From Bacillus cereus ATCC 14579 (GTDB taxonomy: Bacteria; Bacillota; Bacilli; Bacillales; Bacillaceae_G), in the NCBI RefSeq assembly GCF_000007825.1, contig NC_004722.1:1094501-1158500 (forward strand): a stretch of 64,000 nt of DNA. The letters are read 5' to 3'. Within the stretch, counting starts at the first letter, position 1. Every line of letters begins with the position of its first letter. Shown here one piece after another: positions 44,460-52,074 of the stretch. The translations under genes and the position numbers were made by a program. The notes under the pieces were generated by a model that worked only from the letters and a program-made list of their open reading frames with translations, was not told where the DNA came from and did no database searches.

Positions 44460-45356
44460 ATGGAGTTTTACGATTTGGGTATTACCATTAAAGAGCTTAG
44501 AATTAAAAAAAATATATCACAATCCGAATTATGTCATGGAATATGTTCGCAAAGTCAAATTAGCAAAATAGAAAAAGGTGTGATTTATCCATCTAGTATA
44601 TTGTTATATCAATTATCAGAAAGACTTGGTATTGACCCAAATAATATATTTGCATTAACTCAAAACAAAAAATTAAAATATGTAGAAAATGTAAAATGCG
44701 TAATAAAAGATTGCTTAAAGCAAAAACAATACAAAGAACTTTATGAAATAGTGAAAAAAGAGAAAAACGAAAATAACTTCCAATCAACAGAAGATAAACA
44801 ATTTTTAATATGGCATGAAGCGATTGCTATATTTATGGTGGATAAATCAATAAAAACTGCTTTAGATTTTTTAAATAATGCATTAAAATTAACTGTAACT
44901 AATTCTGATTTTTTATCAGAAAGAGAAATAGATATTATGCAGACAATTGCTATATTCCATGGGGAAAATAAAGAATATGAAAAAAGTATTAATATATTAA
45001 GAAGGTGTTTAACTAATTTTAATAAGTTAGATTTTCCTAGAGATAAAGAAATTAAATTGAAAATTATTTTTAATTTAGCAAAAATTTTAGGTCATGCAAA
45101 TCAACATGAAGAGGCAGTAAAATACAATGATATGGGTATCAAACTAGCTATTAATCTAAATACTTTATATTTACTAGGTGAATTATACTATGGAAAAGCT
45201 TGGAATTTATTGAAACTTAAACAACCTAATGAAGAAGATGTTGCAAATAACATGAAAAAAGCATTATTTATATTTGAACTAACAGAAAAAGAAAATCTGA
45301 TAAAAATGGTTAAAGAAAAATATTTTGAAAACCAAACTGAAAAAAGTCACTCATAA
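44460..45356 (+). CDS. PlcR-family (RNPP) transcriptional regulator
   Basis: 298 aa. Residues ~6-62 form an XRE-type helix-turn-helix (IKELRIKKNISQSELCHGICSQSQISKIEKGVIYPSS), very like the PlcR N-terminus. Residues ~70-290 are helical repeats of TPR type (NEKEYEKSINILRRCL-like units, HEEAVKYNDMGIKLAINLNTLYLLGELYYGKAWNLLK), which in PlcR bind the exported-and-reimported PapR peptide. It is a paralogue, not PlcR itself (too divergent), and no PapR-like gene follows on the same strand; a terminator ends it. AT-rich codon use compared with neighbours suggests an acquired locus. Confidence 0.85.
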   Translation: MEFYDLGITIKELRIKKNISQSELCHGICSQSQISKIEKGVIYPSSILLYQLSERLGIDPNNIFALTQNKKLKYVENVKCVIKDCLKQKQYKELYEIVKKEKNENNFQSTEDKQFLIWHEAIAIFMVDKSIKTALDFLNNALKLTVTNSDFLSEREIDIMQTIAIFHGENKEYEKSINILRRCLTNFNKLDFPRDKEIKLKIIFNLAKILGHANQHEEAVKYNDMGIKLAINLNTLYLLGELYYGKAWNLLKLKQPNEEDVANNMKKALFIFELTEKENLIKMVKEKYFENQTEKSHS

Positions 45357-45384
45357 TTCATTTGGAAATCACTTGAAATATAAT

Positions 45385-45416
45385 AAAACCTACAGGGGAA
45401 ATCTCTGTAGGTTTTA
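45385..45416 (+). terminator. Intrinsic terminator of the PlcR-type gene
   Basis: AAAACCTACAG/CTGTAGGTTTT with a 10 nt loop and TAT tail. Confidence 0.8.
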
Positions 45417-45620
45417 TACTTATAAACTTGCTTCTAAAATATTAGTGCTTAATATAAATTTTTGAATAAGAGTTTACTTAGCGCTTTAGTGTACTTTTTT
45501 ATTTTGAAGCCTGCATCTTTATTAAAGATGTATGCTTCTGTTTAAATCCATCCGAATATTATTGGTTCAAGTCGGAGGAAGGTACTTTGGGGTGTCTTTT
45601 CTTTAGATCTTTATCATTAA

Positions 45621-45779
45621 CTATTTAATGTTTTTTAAATGATTACATGACATATTTTTTTTGTACCAAGCTTTGTTGATACAGTTAGATTTATCCGTTA
45701 GTGTATTCGTATTATTAGAACATCCTACAGTATTTAGGGAGAATGTGGCTAATAAAAACCATAATATTAATTTCTTCAA
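45621..45779 (-). CDS. Small cysteine-containing lipoprotein (52 aa)
   Basis: TTG start at 45779 with GAAGTGG upstream. The sequence begins MKKLILWFLLATFSLNTVGC, an n-region, hydrophobic core and lipobox-like TVGC with Cys20 as lipidation site. The mature part is 33 residues, polar, with two further Cys (CINKAWYKKNMSC) and basic. It stands divergently from operator copy B at 45827-45872 and may be controlled by it. No family recognised. It could be a lipoprotein whose signal peptide yields a pheromone, as with PrgX-type systems, but this is only an idea. Confidence 0.55.
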   Translation of the reverse strand: MKKLILWFLLATFSLNTVGCSNNTNTLTDKSNCINKAWYKKNMSCNHLKNIK

Positions 45780-45826
45780 AAAACCACTTCTAACTCTTTT
45801 TTAATTAACATTTTTGAGATCCTTAC

Positions 45827-45872
45827 TAATTTTACATTACATTAAAGGTTGGGAAATATTCTTATACTCATA
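45827..45872 (+). promoter_or_regulatory. Promoter/operator block copy B
   Basis: Repeats copy A (44390): first 20 bases identical, 40 of 46 overall, again with CTTATACTCATA. Lies 48 bp from the divergent lipoprotein start and 30 bp before the micro-ORF at 45903. Confidence 0.65.
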
Positions 45873-45902
45873 AATTGTTACGTTTTGGCGGGGAGAGGAA
45901 TT

Positions 45903-45953
45903 ATGAGTCACAGCGATTTTTAAGATGACTTTGGCCCAGGATGTGGTTATTAA
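45903..45953 (+). other. Micro-ORF with interrupting stop behind operator copy B
   Basis: A strong ribosome site (GGGGAGAGG, 4 nt spacing) precedes ATG. The frame reads MSHSDF, TAA, DDFGPGCGY, TAA. Both parts are in one frame, so a single A-to-T change (AAA to TAA) from a 16-residue peptide would explain it. Either a decayed peptide gene, a six-codon leader, or chance. Downstream DNA up to 45984 shows no other ORF. Confidence 0.35.
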
Positions 45954-45984
45954 GAAAAGTAATTCAAATTGAAGGGGAAACGTC

Positions 45985-46068
45985 TTAAGGTATATTTTTC
46001 TTATTTTCAATAAGGTCTGCTAAATACATGTATAAAACAAATTCTACAATAAGGCCTAGTTTAATCAT
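45985..46068 (-). pseudogene. Possible remnant of a membrane protein gene
   Basis: 27 codons reading MIKLGLIVEFVLYMYLADLI then a basic tail and TAA. The frame continues upstream for nine protein-like codons (PYEYFTSEH) to a stop, so it looks like the C-terminal remnant of a longer gene. Ribosome site weak. Low confidence. Apart from the two small reading frames and the operator block, the region 45357-46209 holds no larger gene. Confidence 0.3.
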
Positions 46069-46177
46069 GTGCTCACTTGTAAAGTATTCGTATGGTTAGA
46101 CTCTGTTCACTTAGTGATTTTCACCGCATATACCATTTTTCTATGGTTTGTTCTCGGAATATTGTCTCTACAAAACA

Positions 46178-46206
46178 AAAAACTCCTCTAATTAAGAGGA
46201 GTTTTC
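46178..46206 (-). terminator. Intrinsic terminator of yajQ
   Basis: AAAACTCCTCT/AGAGGAGTTTT with a short AT loop. Confidence 0.85.
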
Positions 46207-46209
46207 TTT

Positions 46210-46701
46210 TTAGCGGTAGTTAATGAACTGTACGTCGATTGGTAAATCAGCGCTACGAACAGCTGCGATTACTGCTTGTAAGTCATCACGGCTTTTCGCT
46301 GTAACACGTACTTGATCATCTTGTACTTGTGTTTTTACTTTTAATTTCATTTCTTTAATGATGTTGTTAATTTTTTTCGCGTTATCTTTATCGATACCTT
46401 GTTGAAGTGTTGCGCGTTGGCGAACAGTGTTGCCAGTTGCAGCTTCAACTTTTCCGTAATCTAAGTTCTTAATTGGAACGTTACGTTTTACAAGTTTAGA
46501 GATAAGAACGTCTTTTACTTGCTCTAATTTAAACTCGTCATCAGAAGTTAAAACAAGTACTTCTTTTTCTAATTTAATATCACTTTTACTTCCTTTAAAG
46601 TCATATCGGTTTTGGATTTCTTTTAATGCGATGTTAATTGCGTTTGTTACTTCAGGTAATTCTACTTTCGAAACGATGTCAAAAGAACTATCTTTTGCCA
46701 T
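46210..46701 (-). CDS. yajQ: YajQ-family nucleotide-binding protein
   Basis: 163 aa from the ATG at 46701, 6 nt after GGAGGTG; an upstream in-frame GTG-type start would overlap that site. Typical start AKDSSFDIVSKVELPEVTNAINIALKEIQNRYDFKGSKS and end DLPIDVQFINYR. Two ferredoxin-like folds. Homologues bind cyclic di-GMP in Xanthomonas and nucleic acids or tRNA in E. coli; its role in Bacillus is unknown. Confidence 0.93.
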   Translation of the reverse strand: MAKDSSFDIVSKVELPEVTNAINIALKEIQNRYDFKGSKSDIKLEKEVLVLTSDDEFKLEQVKDVLISKLVKRNVPIKNLDYGKVEAATGNTVRQRATLQQGIDKDNAKKINNIIKEMKLKVKTQVQDDQVRVTAKSRDDLQAVIAAVRSADLPIDVQFINYR

Positions 46702-46931
46702 AGTTAGCACCTCCAAATAAATTTCTAATCTTGTTATGTACTGTACATACTAAAGTATAGCTGAAAACGAGTCTAGACTTAAGTGTTTTCGTACTTATAT
46801 TCATGTAACCTTATTTTATTATAGTGAATTTTGGGCAGTTGGACAAATACAGGAAAAATCATGTTATAATTAACTTTTGTTTGGAATGATAAAAAAGATA
46901 ATTTTATATATATAGAAGGGAATTAAAAAAT

Positions 46932-47786
46932 ATGTATTTGCAAATAGGATCGATTGAACAGGTAACTGTTTTACGCGAAACGGAAATTGGATATATGGTT
47001 GGGAATGAAGAAGAAGAAATTTTCCTACATAAAAACGAAGTAGCTGGAGAAATTGAAGAAGGCGATACGATTGACGTATTCTTATACCTTGATCACCAAA
47101 ATCGTATTTCAGCAACAATGAAGGAGCCAATTATTACAACTTATGATTGGAACTGGGTAAAGGTTGTAGAAGTTATTCCGAGTTTAGGTGTGTTTGTTGA
47201 TATTGGTGTATCAAAAGATATACTAATTCCAGCTGATGAATTCCCAATTTATATGCCGGTATGGCCAGAAGTTGGAGACGAATTATATTGTACGTTAAAA
47301 TTAACGAATCGTGATCGTTTAATTGCTCTTCCAGCAAGAGATAGTGATATGCAAGAAATCGTTGTAGATGCGACACCATCTATGCGTAATAAAAACGTAA
47401 ACGGACGTGTATATCGTTCGCTTCAAGTTGGTTCATTCATACTAACTGATGAGCATTTCCGTGCTTTCTTACACCATACAGAAAGAAAAGAACAAGTTCG
47501 CATCGGTCAGCGTGTAACAGGACGTATTATTGACGTAAAAGATGACGGTACAATTAACATTTCACTTCTTCCTCGTAAAGAAGAAGGAATGGAAGACGAT
47601 GCTGCAGTAATTTATGCATATATGGAAGAACGAGGCGGAGCAATGCCGTTTTGGGATAAGAGCCATCCAGAAGATATTAAAGAACGCTTTAACATGAGTA
47701 AAGCTGCATTTAAGCGCGCACTTGGTAAGTTGATGAAAGAAGAAAAGGTTTACCAAGAAGAAGGTTGGACTTACTTTAAGAAATAA
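46932..47786 (+). CDS. cvfB: CvfB-type S1-domain RNA-binding protein
   Basis: 284 aa, three S1-like OB domains and a C-terminal winged helix (HPEDIKERFNMSKAAFKRALGKLMKEEKVYQEEG). S1 signatures: VVEVIPSLGVFVDIGVSKDILIPADEFP and GQRVTGRIIDVKDDGTINISLLP. Orthologous to S. aureus CvfB and B. subtilis YitL, which bind RNA and, in S. aureus, affect virulence gene expression. Single gene with a strong bidirectional terminator. Confidence 0.92.
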   Translation: MYLQIGSIEQVTVLRETEIGYMVGNEEEEIFLHKNEVAGEIEEGDTIDVFLYLDHQNRISATMKEPIITTYDWNWVKVVEVIPSLGVFVDIGVSKDILIPADEFPIYMPVWPEVGDELYCTLKLTNRDRLIALPARDSDMQEIVVDATPSMRNKNVNGRVYRSLQVGSFILTDEHFRAFLHHTERKEQVRIGQRVTGRIIDVKDDGTINISLLPRKEEGMEDDAAVIYAYMEERGGAMPFWDKSHPEDIKERFNMSKAAFKRALGKLMKEEKVYQEEGWTYFKK

Positions 47787-47797
47787 GATGAAAGATT

Positions 47798-47842
47798 AAA
47801 AAGCACACCCTTATCTAAAAAGATAAGGGTGTGCTTTTTTTA
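47798..47842. terminator. Bidirectional terminator between cvfB and prsA
   Basis: AAAAAGCACACCCTTATCT pairs with its exact complement over a 4 nt A loop. Confidence 0.93.
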
Positions 47843-48697
47843 ATTTCCTTGCGGAGAAACAAGAGTAAACGTATCTTTCAAATCACTATCATTTATTTTA
47901 ATATTTGCCTTTTTTAATTCCTCTTGTAACAATTTTTTGCTGAATACAGGATCAGCAGTACGTTCTTCCTCTAAGTTTTTGCGAATAGAGTCTTTCACTT
48001 CATCATAAGGCTTTAAAGCTTTTTTATCAGTTAATTTAATAACGTGATAACCGTTTGATGATTTTACGGGATTGCTAATTTGTCCAACATTTAGTTTGTA
48101 GGCAGCGGTTTCGAATTCAGGGGCCATTGTACCTGAATTGAAGTATCCAAGGTCTCCACCTTTATCTTTTGATAGCAGATCTTGTGATTCTTGTTTTGCT
48201 AATTCTTCAAATGAAGCACCAGCATCTAGTTTACTCTTTATTTCTTTCGCTTCATTTTCGTCACTTACTAAAATGTGACTCGCTTTAATTTCTGGCTTAT
48301 AGTGGTCTTTTACGTCTTTTTCTGTAATGCTTTTCTTAATCGCTTCATTCATAGCAAGTTTGAACTTAATTTGATTTTTGAAATCCTCTTCATCTTTTAA
48401 ACCATAATTTTCTAATACTTTTTTGAATTGATCTCCATATTGTTTTTTTACTTTTTCTACTTCTTTATTTACCTCTTCATCAGGTACTTTATATTTTTTT
48501 GTGATGACGTCTTGTGCCATCATTTCGTATAGCATGTCTTTTCCGTAACGATCTTTCAATTGTTTTTCGAAGTTATCCTTTGTAATGGTGGAGTCTGTTG
48601 CTGTAGCGACTGTAGCTGAGCCATTCTTTTGTCCGCAAGCAGATAGCATCAATATACTTATTAGTGCAGTAATAATGAAAATATGTTTCCCTCTCAT
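47840..48697 (-). CDS. prsA: Foldase lipoprotein PrsA (peptidyl-prolyl isomerase)
   Basis: 285 aa lipoprotein with lipobox LMLSAC (Cys21). The middle parvulin-type rotamase domain (~130-225) shows IKASHILVSDENEAKEIK, GGDLGYFNSGTMAPEFETAAY and GYHVIKLTDKK. N- and C-terminal helical parts are the chaperone region. Folds secreted proteins outside the membrane. B. cereus-group genomes carry several prsA paralogues, so the number is not assigned. Confidence 0.94.
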   Translation of the reverse strand: MRGKHIFIITALISILMLSACGQKNGSATVATATDSTITKDNFEKQLKDRYGKDMLYEMMAQDVITKKYKVPDEEVNKEVEKVKKQYGDQFKKVLENYGLKDEEDFKNQIKFKLAMNEAIKKSITEKDVKDHYKPEIKASHILVSDENEAKEIKSKLDAGASFEELAKQESQDLLSKDKGGDLGYFNSGTMAPEFETAAYKLNVGQISNPVKSSNGYHVIKLTDKKALKPYDEVKDSIRKNLEEERTADPVFSKKLLQEELKKANIKINDSDLKDTFTLVSPQGN

Positions 48698-48787
48698 GCC
48701 AACACCTCATCCGAATATGTTATCGCTATTGTAGAATATAGAAGTGAACATGAAGTGAATTTTTAATGTTTTTTCCTTTAAAATGTA

Positions 48788-48822
48788 AAAAAGTACATCA
48801 ACATAATTGTTGATGTACGATG
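48788..48822 (-). terminator. Intrinsic terminator of the DUF3941 gene
   Basis: GTACATCAACA pairs with TGTTGATGTAC; TTTTTT follows on the minus strand. Confidence 0.88.
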
Positions 48823-48825
48823 GAA

Positions 48826-48957
48826 TCAAAGGTGATCGGTCTTTTTAGAGTATGCACGTTTACCTTGCTGAATATTTTTTTGCTCTTGCTCATTTTTTTG
48901 TGTGCGTTTTGCGTTATTATCACGTGCTTTTTTGTCGTTATCACTCGTATGTGGCAT
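48826..48957 (-). CDS. DUF3941-type small hydrophilic protein
   Basis: 43 aa, highly charged and without hydrophobic core: MPHTSDNDKKARDNNAKRTQ, then a Gln/Lys-rich part ending KKTDHL. The ATG at 48957 has GGAG 9 nt upstream. The composition and length match the DUF3941 family of sporulating bacilli, as I remember it. The terminator just after the stop supports that it is a real gene. Confidence 0.75.
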   Translation of the reverse strand: MPHTSDNDKKARDNNAKRTQKNEQEQKNIQQGKRAYSKKTDHL

Positions 48958-49057
48958 ATGTATCAACTCCATTTCTAAACGTTGTACGTTTATCATTTCC
49001 TTTTTCGTAAAGACTATGTATAGCGGTGCATTTATGAAGGGTAAAGGTGGATTCGAA

Positions 49058-49915
49058 ATGGATTTGAAGTTGAATTATACTGAACTTATAAAGAAGTTAA
49101 TCGTTGTAATCATCGCAGGTTTATTAAACGCGATTGGGATGAATTTATTTTTAACGCCAGCAAAAGTGTATGCGAGCGGCTTTGCTGGATTGTCTCAATT
49201 ATTATCACAAATATTAGGTGATTTTTTATCGATTCACATATCTACGGGAGTATTGTTTAGCTTATTTAATATTCCTGTCGTTATTTTAGCGTGGAAAAAG
49301 GTTGGAAAGGCCTTCACCTTTTTTAGTTTTCTTTGTGTTATATTTATGACTTTGTTTCTAGAAATCATCCCTGTTAGAGCGGTTTCGAATGATATCATAT
49401 TAAATGCGATTTTTGGCGGGATTATTTCGGCAATTGGAGTAGGGATTGCTTTAAAGTGGGGTGCTTCTACAGGTGGATTAGATATTATCGCCATGATTTT
49501 ATCAAAAATAAAAGATAAGCCTGTCGGTACATACTTTTTCTTTTTTAATGCAATTATCATTATCGCTGCTGGCTATGTATATGGATGGGAAAAAGCGTTA
49601 TATACGCTAGTGACTTTATATGTATCAACGAGAATTATTGATGCAATTCATACTCGTCATGTAAAGATTACAGCATTAATTGTTACGAAGAATGGGGCAG
49701 ATGTAAGAAAGGCGATTCACTCGCGATTAGTAAGAGGGATTACAACGATACCAGCAACAGGTGCTTATACGAATGAAAATAAAGAAATGTTAATGATGGT
49801 TATTACTCGTTATGAGTTATACGAATTAGAGAGGATTATTAAACAAGTGGACCCAGGTGCATTTACAAATATACTGCAAACAGTTGGGGTGTTCGGATTG
49901 TTTCGGAAAGATTAA
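49058..49915 (+). CDS. yitT: YitT-family (DUF2179) membrane protein
   Basis: 285 aa from the ATG at 49058, behind AAAGGTGG; a longer upstream frame runs through the promoter. Five or six membrane segments (LIVVIIAGLLNAIGMNLFLTPAKVYASGFAGLSQLL, ALKWGASTGGLDIIAMILSK) followed by a soluble C-terminal DUF2179 domain (KITALIVTKNGADVRKAIH...GAFTNILQTVGVFG). Function unknown; often called a transporter-like protein. Confidence 0.92.
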   Translation: MDLKLNYTELIKKLIVVIIAGLLNAIGMNLFLTPAKVYASGFAGLSQLLSQILGDFLSIHISTGVLFSLFNIPVVILAWKKVGKAFTFFSFLCVIFMTLFLEIIPVRAVSNDIILNAIFGGIISAIGVGIALKWGASTGGLDIIAMILSKIKDKPVGTYFFFFNAIIIIAAGYVYGWEKALYTLVTLYVSTRIIDAIHTRHVKITALIVTKNGADVRKAIHSRLVRGITTIPATGAYTNENKEMLMMVITRYELYELERIIKQVDPGAFTNILQTVGVFGLFRKD

Positions 49916-49942
49916 AGAGGACCAAAGTTGGTCCTCTTTTTT
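49914..49942. terminator. Bidirectional terminator
   Basis: AAAGAGGACCAA/TTGGTCCTCTTT with AG loop. Confidence 0.88.
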
Positions 49943-50138
49943 AATGTAAATTCGTAATGTTTTGCAATTGCTCTTGCATTTCACGGAGCTGAACTTTTTC
50001 AGCAGTTGAAGAGTTTGCGTAAGCGGATTGCAAAGCATTTTTTGCTCTATACACGAGATCTTGTTGCTCAGTACCGCTTGAACAAGATACGGCATTTTCA
50101 ACAGCATCTCTAGCTTGTTGGAATAGTAAGTTCCCCAT
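49941..50138 (-). CDS. DUF3813-family small protein
   Basis: 65 aa, two-helix soluble protein (NLLFQQARDAVENAVSCSSGTEQQDLVYRAKNALQSAYANSS, then EKVQLREMQEQLQNITNL). The ATG follows directly after the stop of the upstream 46-aa gene, and its GGAGGGG site lies within that gene's last codons, so translation is coupled. Function unknown. Confidence 0.82.
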   Translation of the reverse strand: MGNLLFQQARDAVENAVSCSSGTEQQDLVYRAKNALQSAYANSSTAEKVQLREMQEQLQNITNLH

Positions 50139-50279
50139 TTAAACCCCTCCAAAAGAAGAGTTACTTCTTGCTTTTTCTGCCTCAGCTAATGTACCTCTGT
50201 ACGGGAATCTTGCATCATGCTTCATAACAGCATCGGCTCCTTGTTGGATAAAACGTTTTGATTTGTTCTTTTTACCCAT
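50139..50279 (-). CDS. Small basic protein of unknown function
   Basis: 46 aa: MGKKNKSKRFIQQGADAVMK, HDARFPYRGTLAEAEKARSN, ending SSFGGV. ATG at 50279 has AAAGGGGG upstream. Its terminal codons double as the ribosome site of the DUF3813 gene (GGAGGGGTT TAA ATG), so the two form a tight operon. No family name known to me. Confidence 0.75.
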   Translation of the reverse strand: MGKKNKSKRFIQQGADAVMKHDARFPYRGTLAEAEKARSNSSFGGV

Positions 50280-50384
50280 TCGAAAAACCCCCTTTATTTA
50301 GCTGAAAACAATCGACGCGATGTCTCATGCGTCTACTTATAGTATGGACATTTGGCAGGAAACTATAAGTAGGGAATTTTTAGA

Positions 50385-51194
50385 TTACAACCCAAGAACC
50401 TCTTCTAAATATAAAGCAATACCATCTTCTTCGTTCGTTAACGTCGTATGGTTTGCGAGTGATTTTAATTCAGGGATGGCATTTCCCATTGCGATGCCGT
50501 GACCAGCAAATTCAATCATTTCAAAATCATTATCTTCATCACCGAAAGCGATAATGCGCTCTTGTGGAATGTTGTAATGACTAGAAATTTTTTGTAATCC
50601 AACTGCTTTATTTAATCCGCTTTTCACAATTTCAATAATCGGCCAAGGTGCGCCCCATTTTCTATGGTCGATTACTTCCGCATGCATATCGGTTAAATGT
50701 TGACGAATTGCAGTAGAATGCTCGTCATGTGCGTCAATTAATAAGCAAGTTGGATGATCGTTTAAAATATTTAATAAGTCTCCCGTAAAAATCTTAGGAG
50801 AGCCGAATTCGAAAATATGTTTTTTATCTTCATCAATTTCACGAACATACACATCGTCCATTACTTCCGCGTATATATTTTTTACGCCAAAATCAAAGCA
50901 AGCTCGGACAATTTCTTGCGCTGTTGCTAGCTCAAGAGGAGAGTGATGTGTTCCCCAGTTTGAATCAAGAGGATGATGTACGTAAGCGCCGTTAAAGTTT
51001 ACGATAGGTGTGTTAAGATCAAGTTCTTTATAGTAATCATAACTAGCACGGAATGGACGTCCTGTTGAAATAACGACAATATGTCCCTGTTCCTTTGCTT
51101 TTGCAATTGTATGTTTCGTTCGAGTGGAAATTATTTTGTTGTCTGTTAATAAAGTGCCGTCTAAGTCTAATGCGATTAAATGTTGTTTGTTCAT
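50385..51194 (-). CDS. yitU: Cof-type HAD phosphatase (YitU-like)
   Basis: 269 aa. HAD motif I LIALDLDGTLLTDN, motif II VISTGRPF, motif III Lys in IVKSGLNKAVGLQ and motif IV IAFGDEDNDFEMIEFAGHGIAMGNA; a C2B-type cap sits between. Members hydrolyse sugar phosphates, FMN-related compounds or pyridoxal phosphate. In B. subtilis YitU helps dephosphorylate a riboflavin precursor, and gene order near yitT agrees. Confidence 0.88.
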   Translation of the reverse strand: MNKQHLIALDLDGTLLTDNKIISTRTKHTIAKAKEQGHIVVISTGRPFRASYDYYKELDLNTPIVNFNGAYVHHPLDSNWGTHHSPLELATAQEIVRACFDFGVKNIYAEVMDDVYVREIDEDKKHIFEFGSPKIFTGDLLNILNDHPTCLLIDAHDEHSTAIRQHLTDMHAEVIDHRKWGAPWPIIEIVKSGLNKAVGLQKISSHYNIPQERIIAFGDEDNDFEMIEFAGHGIAMGNAIPELKSLANHTTLTNEEDGIALYLEEVLGL

Positions 51195-51465
51195 AATTTC
51201 ACCTCTTATAATAATTTTTTTGTATCTATCTGTATTTCCGTTTTTAATATGCAGAAATAAGAGGTTAGACTCGGTGAAATCACCATAGATGGAAATTTCA
51301 CTATATATCCATCTTACGTCTCAAAGTGCTGTGGTGTCTACTATTTATCGTTGGAAATTAAGAAAAGTCAACATCTTTTTAGAAAGTTCAAACAATGTTT
51401 CTTTCATTATGTACAAATTGTGAAAAGGGTTACATTGCTCGTGTGATGAGGCATATAATGAACAT

Positions 51466-51533
51466 GTAATCTTCTCGTATATGTTTGACTCTCCTTTGAA
51501 ACTAGCCTAGAGTAGGTTGGTTTCTTTTTTTTT
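51466..51533 (+). ncRNA. Candidate small RNA or short transcript
   Basis: A very good intrinsic terminator (GAAACTAGCCTA/TAGGTTGGTTTC, 12 bp with two G-U pairs, GAG loop, nine T after it) occurs at 51498-51533 with no gene in front of it. TATAAT at 51454-51459 could be a -10, but the -35 is poor. The transcript would be about 68 nt. The rest of the gene-free stretch 51195-51685 shows nothing else. Confidence 0.35.
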
Positions 51534-51685
51534 CTACAGGTAGGAAAGAAATCCCTGCTTACGCTTGTGTCATTCATATATATGTACAAGAATGAGATGT
51601 AGTACTGTTTCCTAAACATGACAGAAAAGCTTTCTTTTAAAATGGATATACTAATGAGGCAAGACGTCATGGAAGGAGAATGAAG

Positions 51686-51865
51686 ATGGGACAAAATCGC
51701 AGGTTTCGTTCTGGACAAAAAGCGCCGAATGATGGCATTTACGTAGAAATTGGTGAAACGGGAAGTATGGTGAAAGATCCGCAAATGGTGAAATTAACTG
51801 CCGGTGAAAAGTTTCCGGATAACACGAATCATAACCGCCAGTGGACATATAAAAGAAAACCGTAA
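51686..51865 (+). CDS. yjzC: YjzC-family small protein
   Basis: 59 aa from the ATG at 51686 (AAGGAG 7 nt upstream; an ATG two codons before is too close). Sequence GQNRRFRSGQKAPNDGIYVE, then IGETGSMVKDP and NHNRQWTYKRKP, which is the YjzC pattern, an uncharacterised family of bacilli. Next to clpB as in B. subtilis order. Terminator follows. Confidence 0.88.
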   Translation: MGQNRRFRSGQKAPNDGIYVEIGETGSMVKDPQMVKLTAGEKFPDNTNHNRQWTYKRKP

Positions 51866-51868
51866 CAG

Positions 51869-51897
51869 AAGCCGCAATCATTATTGCGGCTTTTTTG
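51869..51897 (+). terminator. Intrinsic terminator of yjzC
   Basis: AGCCGCAAT/ATTGCGGCT with CATT-type loop, then TTTTT. Confidence 0.88.
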
Positions 51898-52000
51898 TCG
51901 TTACACATTGTAATTTCATTTACCGTATTTTTTAGCAGTATAATGAATGCTCTCTTTTTCTTTTTCAAATAATAAGTTTGAAAATACATAGGCGAAATTA

Positions 52001-52055
52001 TTGTATAAAAAAGTCAGTTGGCGTATAATCAAATCAAAGGTCAAAGAAAGTCAAA
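52001..52055 (+). promoter_or_regulatory. clpB promoter with CtsR operator
   Basis: TTGTAT (52001), 17 bp, TATAAT (52024-52029). Right after the -10, GGTCAAA-GAA-AGTCAAA (52039-52055) is a perfect CtsR heptad repeat, placed to block transcription start. Predicts heat-shock induction through CtsR/McsB. Confidence 0.85.
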
Positions 52056-52074
52056 CTTTTGGAGGGCTGTAAAG

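Noticed and set aside
50320..50502. 60-codon plus-strand frame
   Set aside because: Antisense to the end of the HAD phosphatase gene and without a ribosome site.
51407..51989. Two long minus-strand frames opposite yjzC
   Set aside because: No ribosome sites, unlikely composition, and they overlap the well-supported yjzC gene and its terminator.
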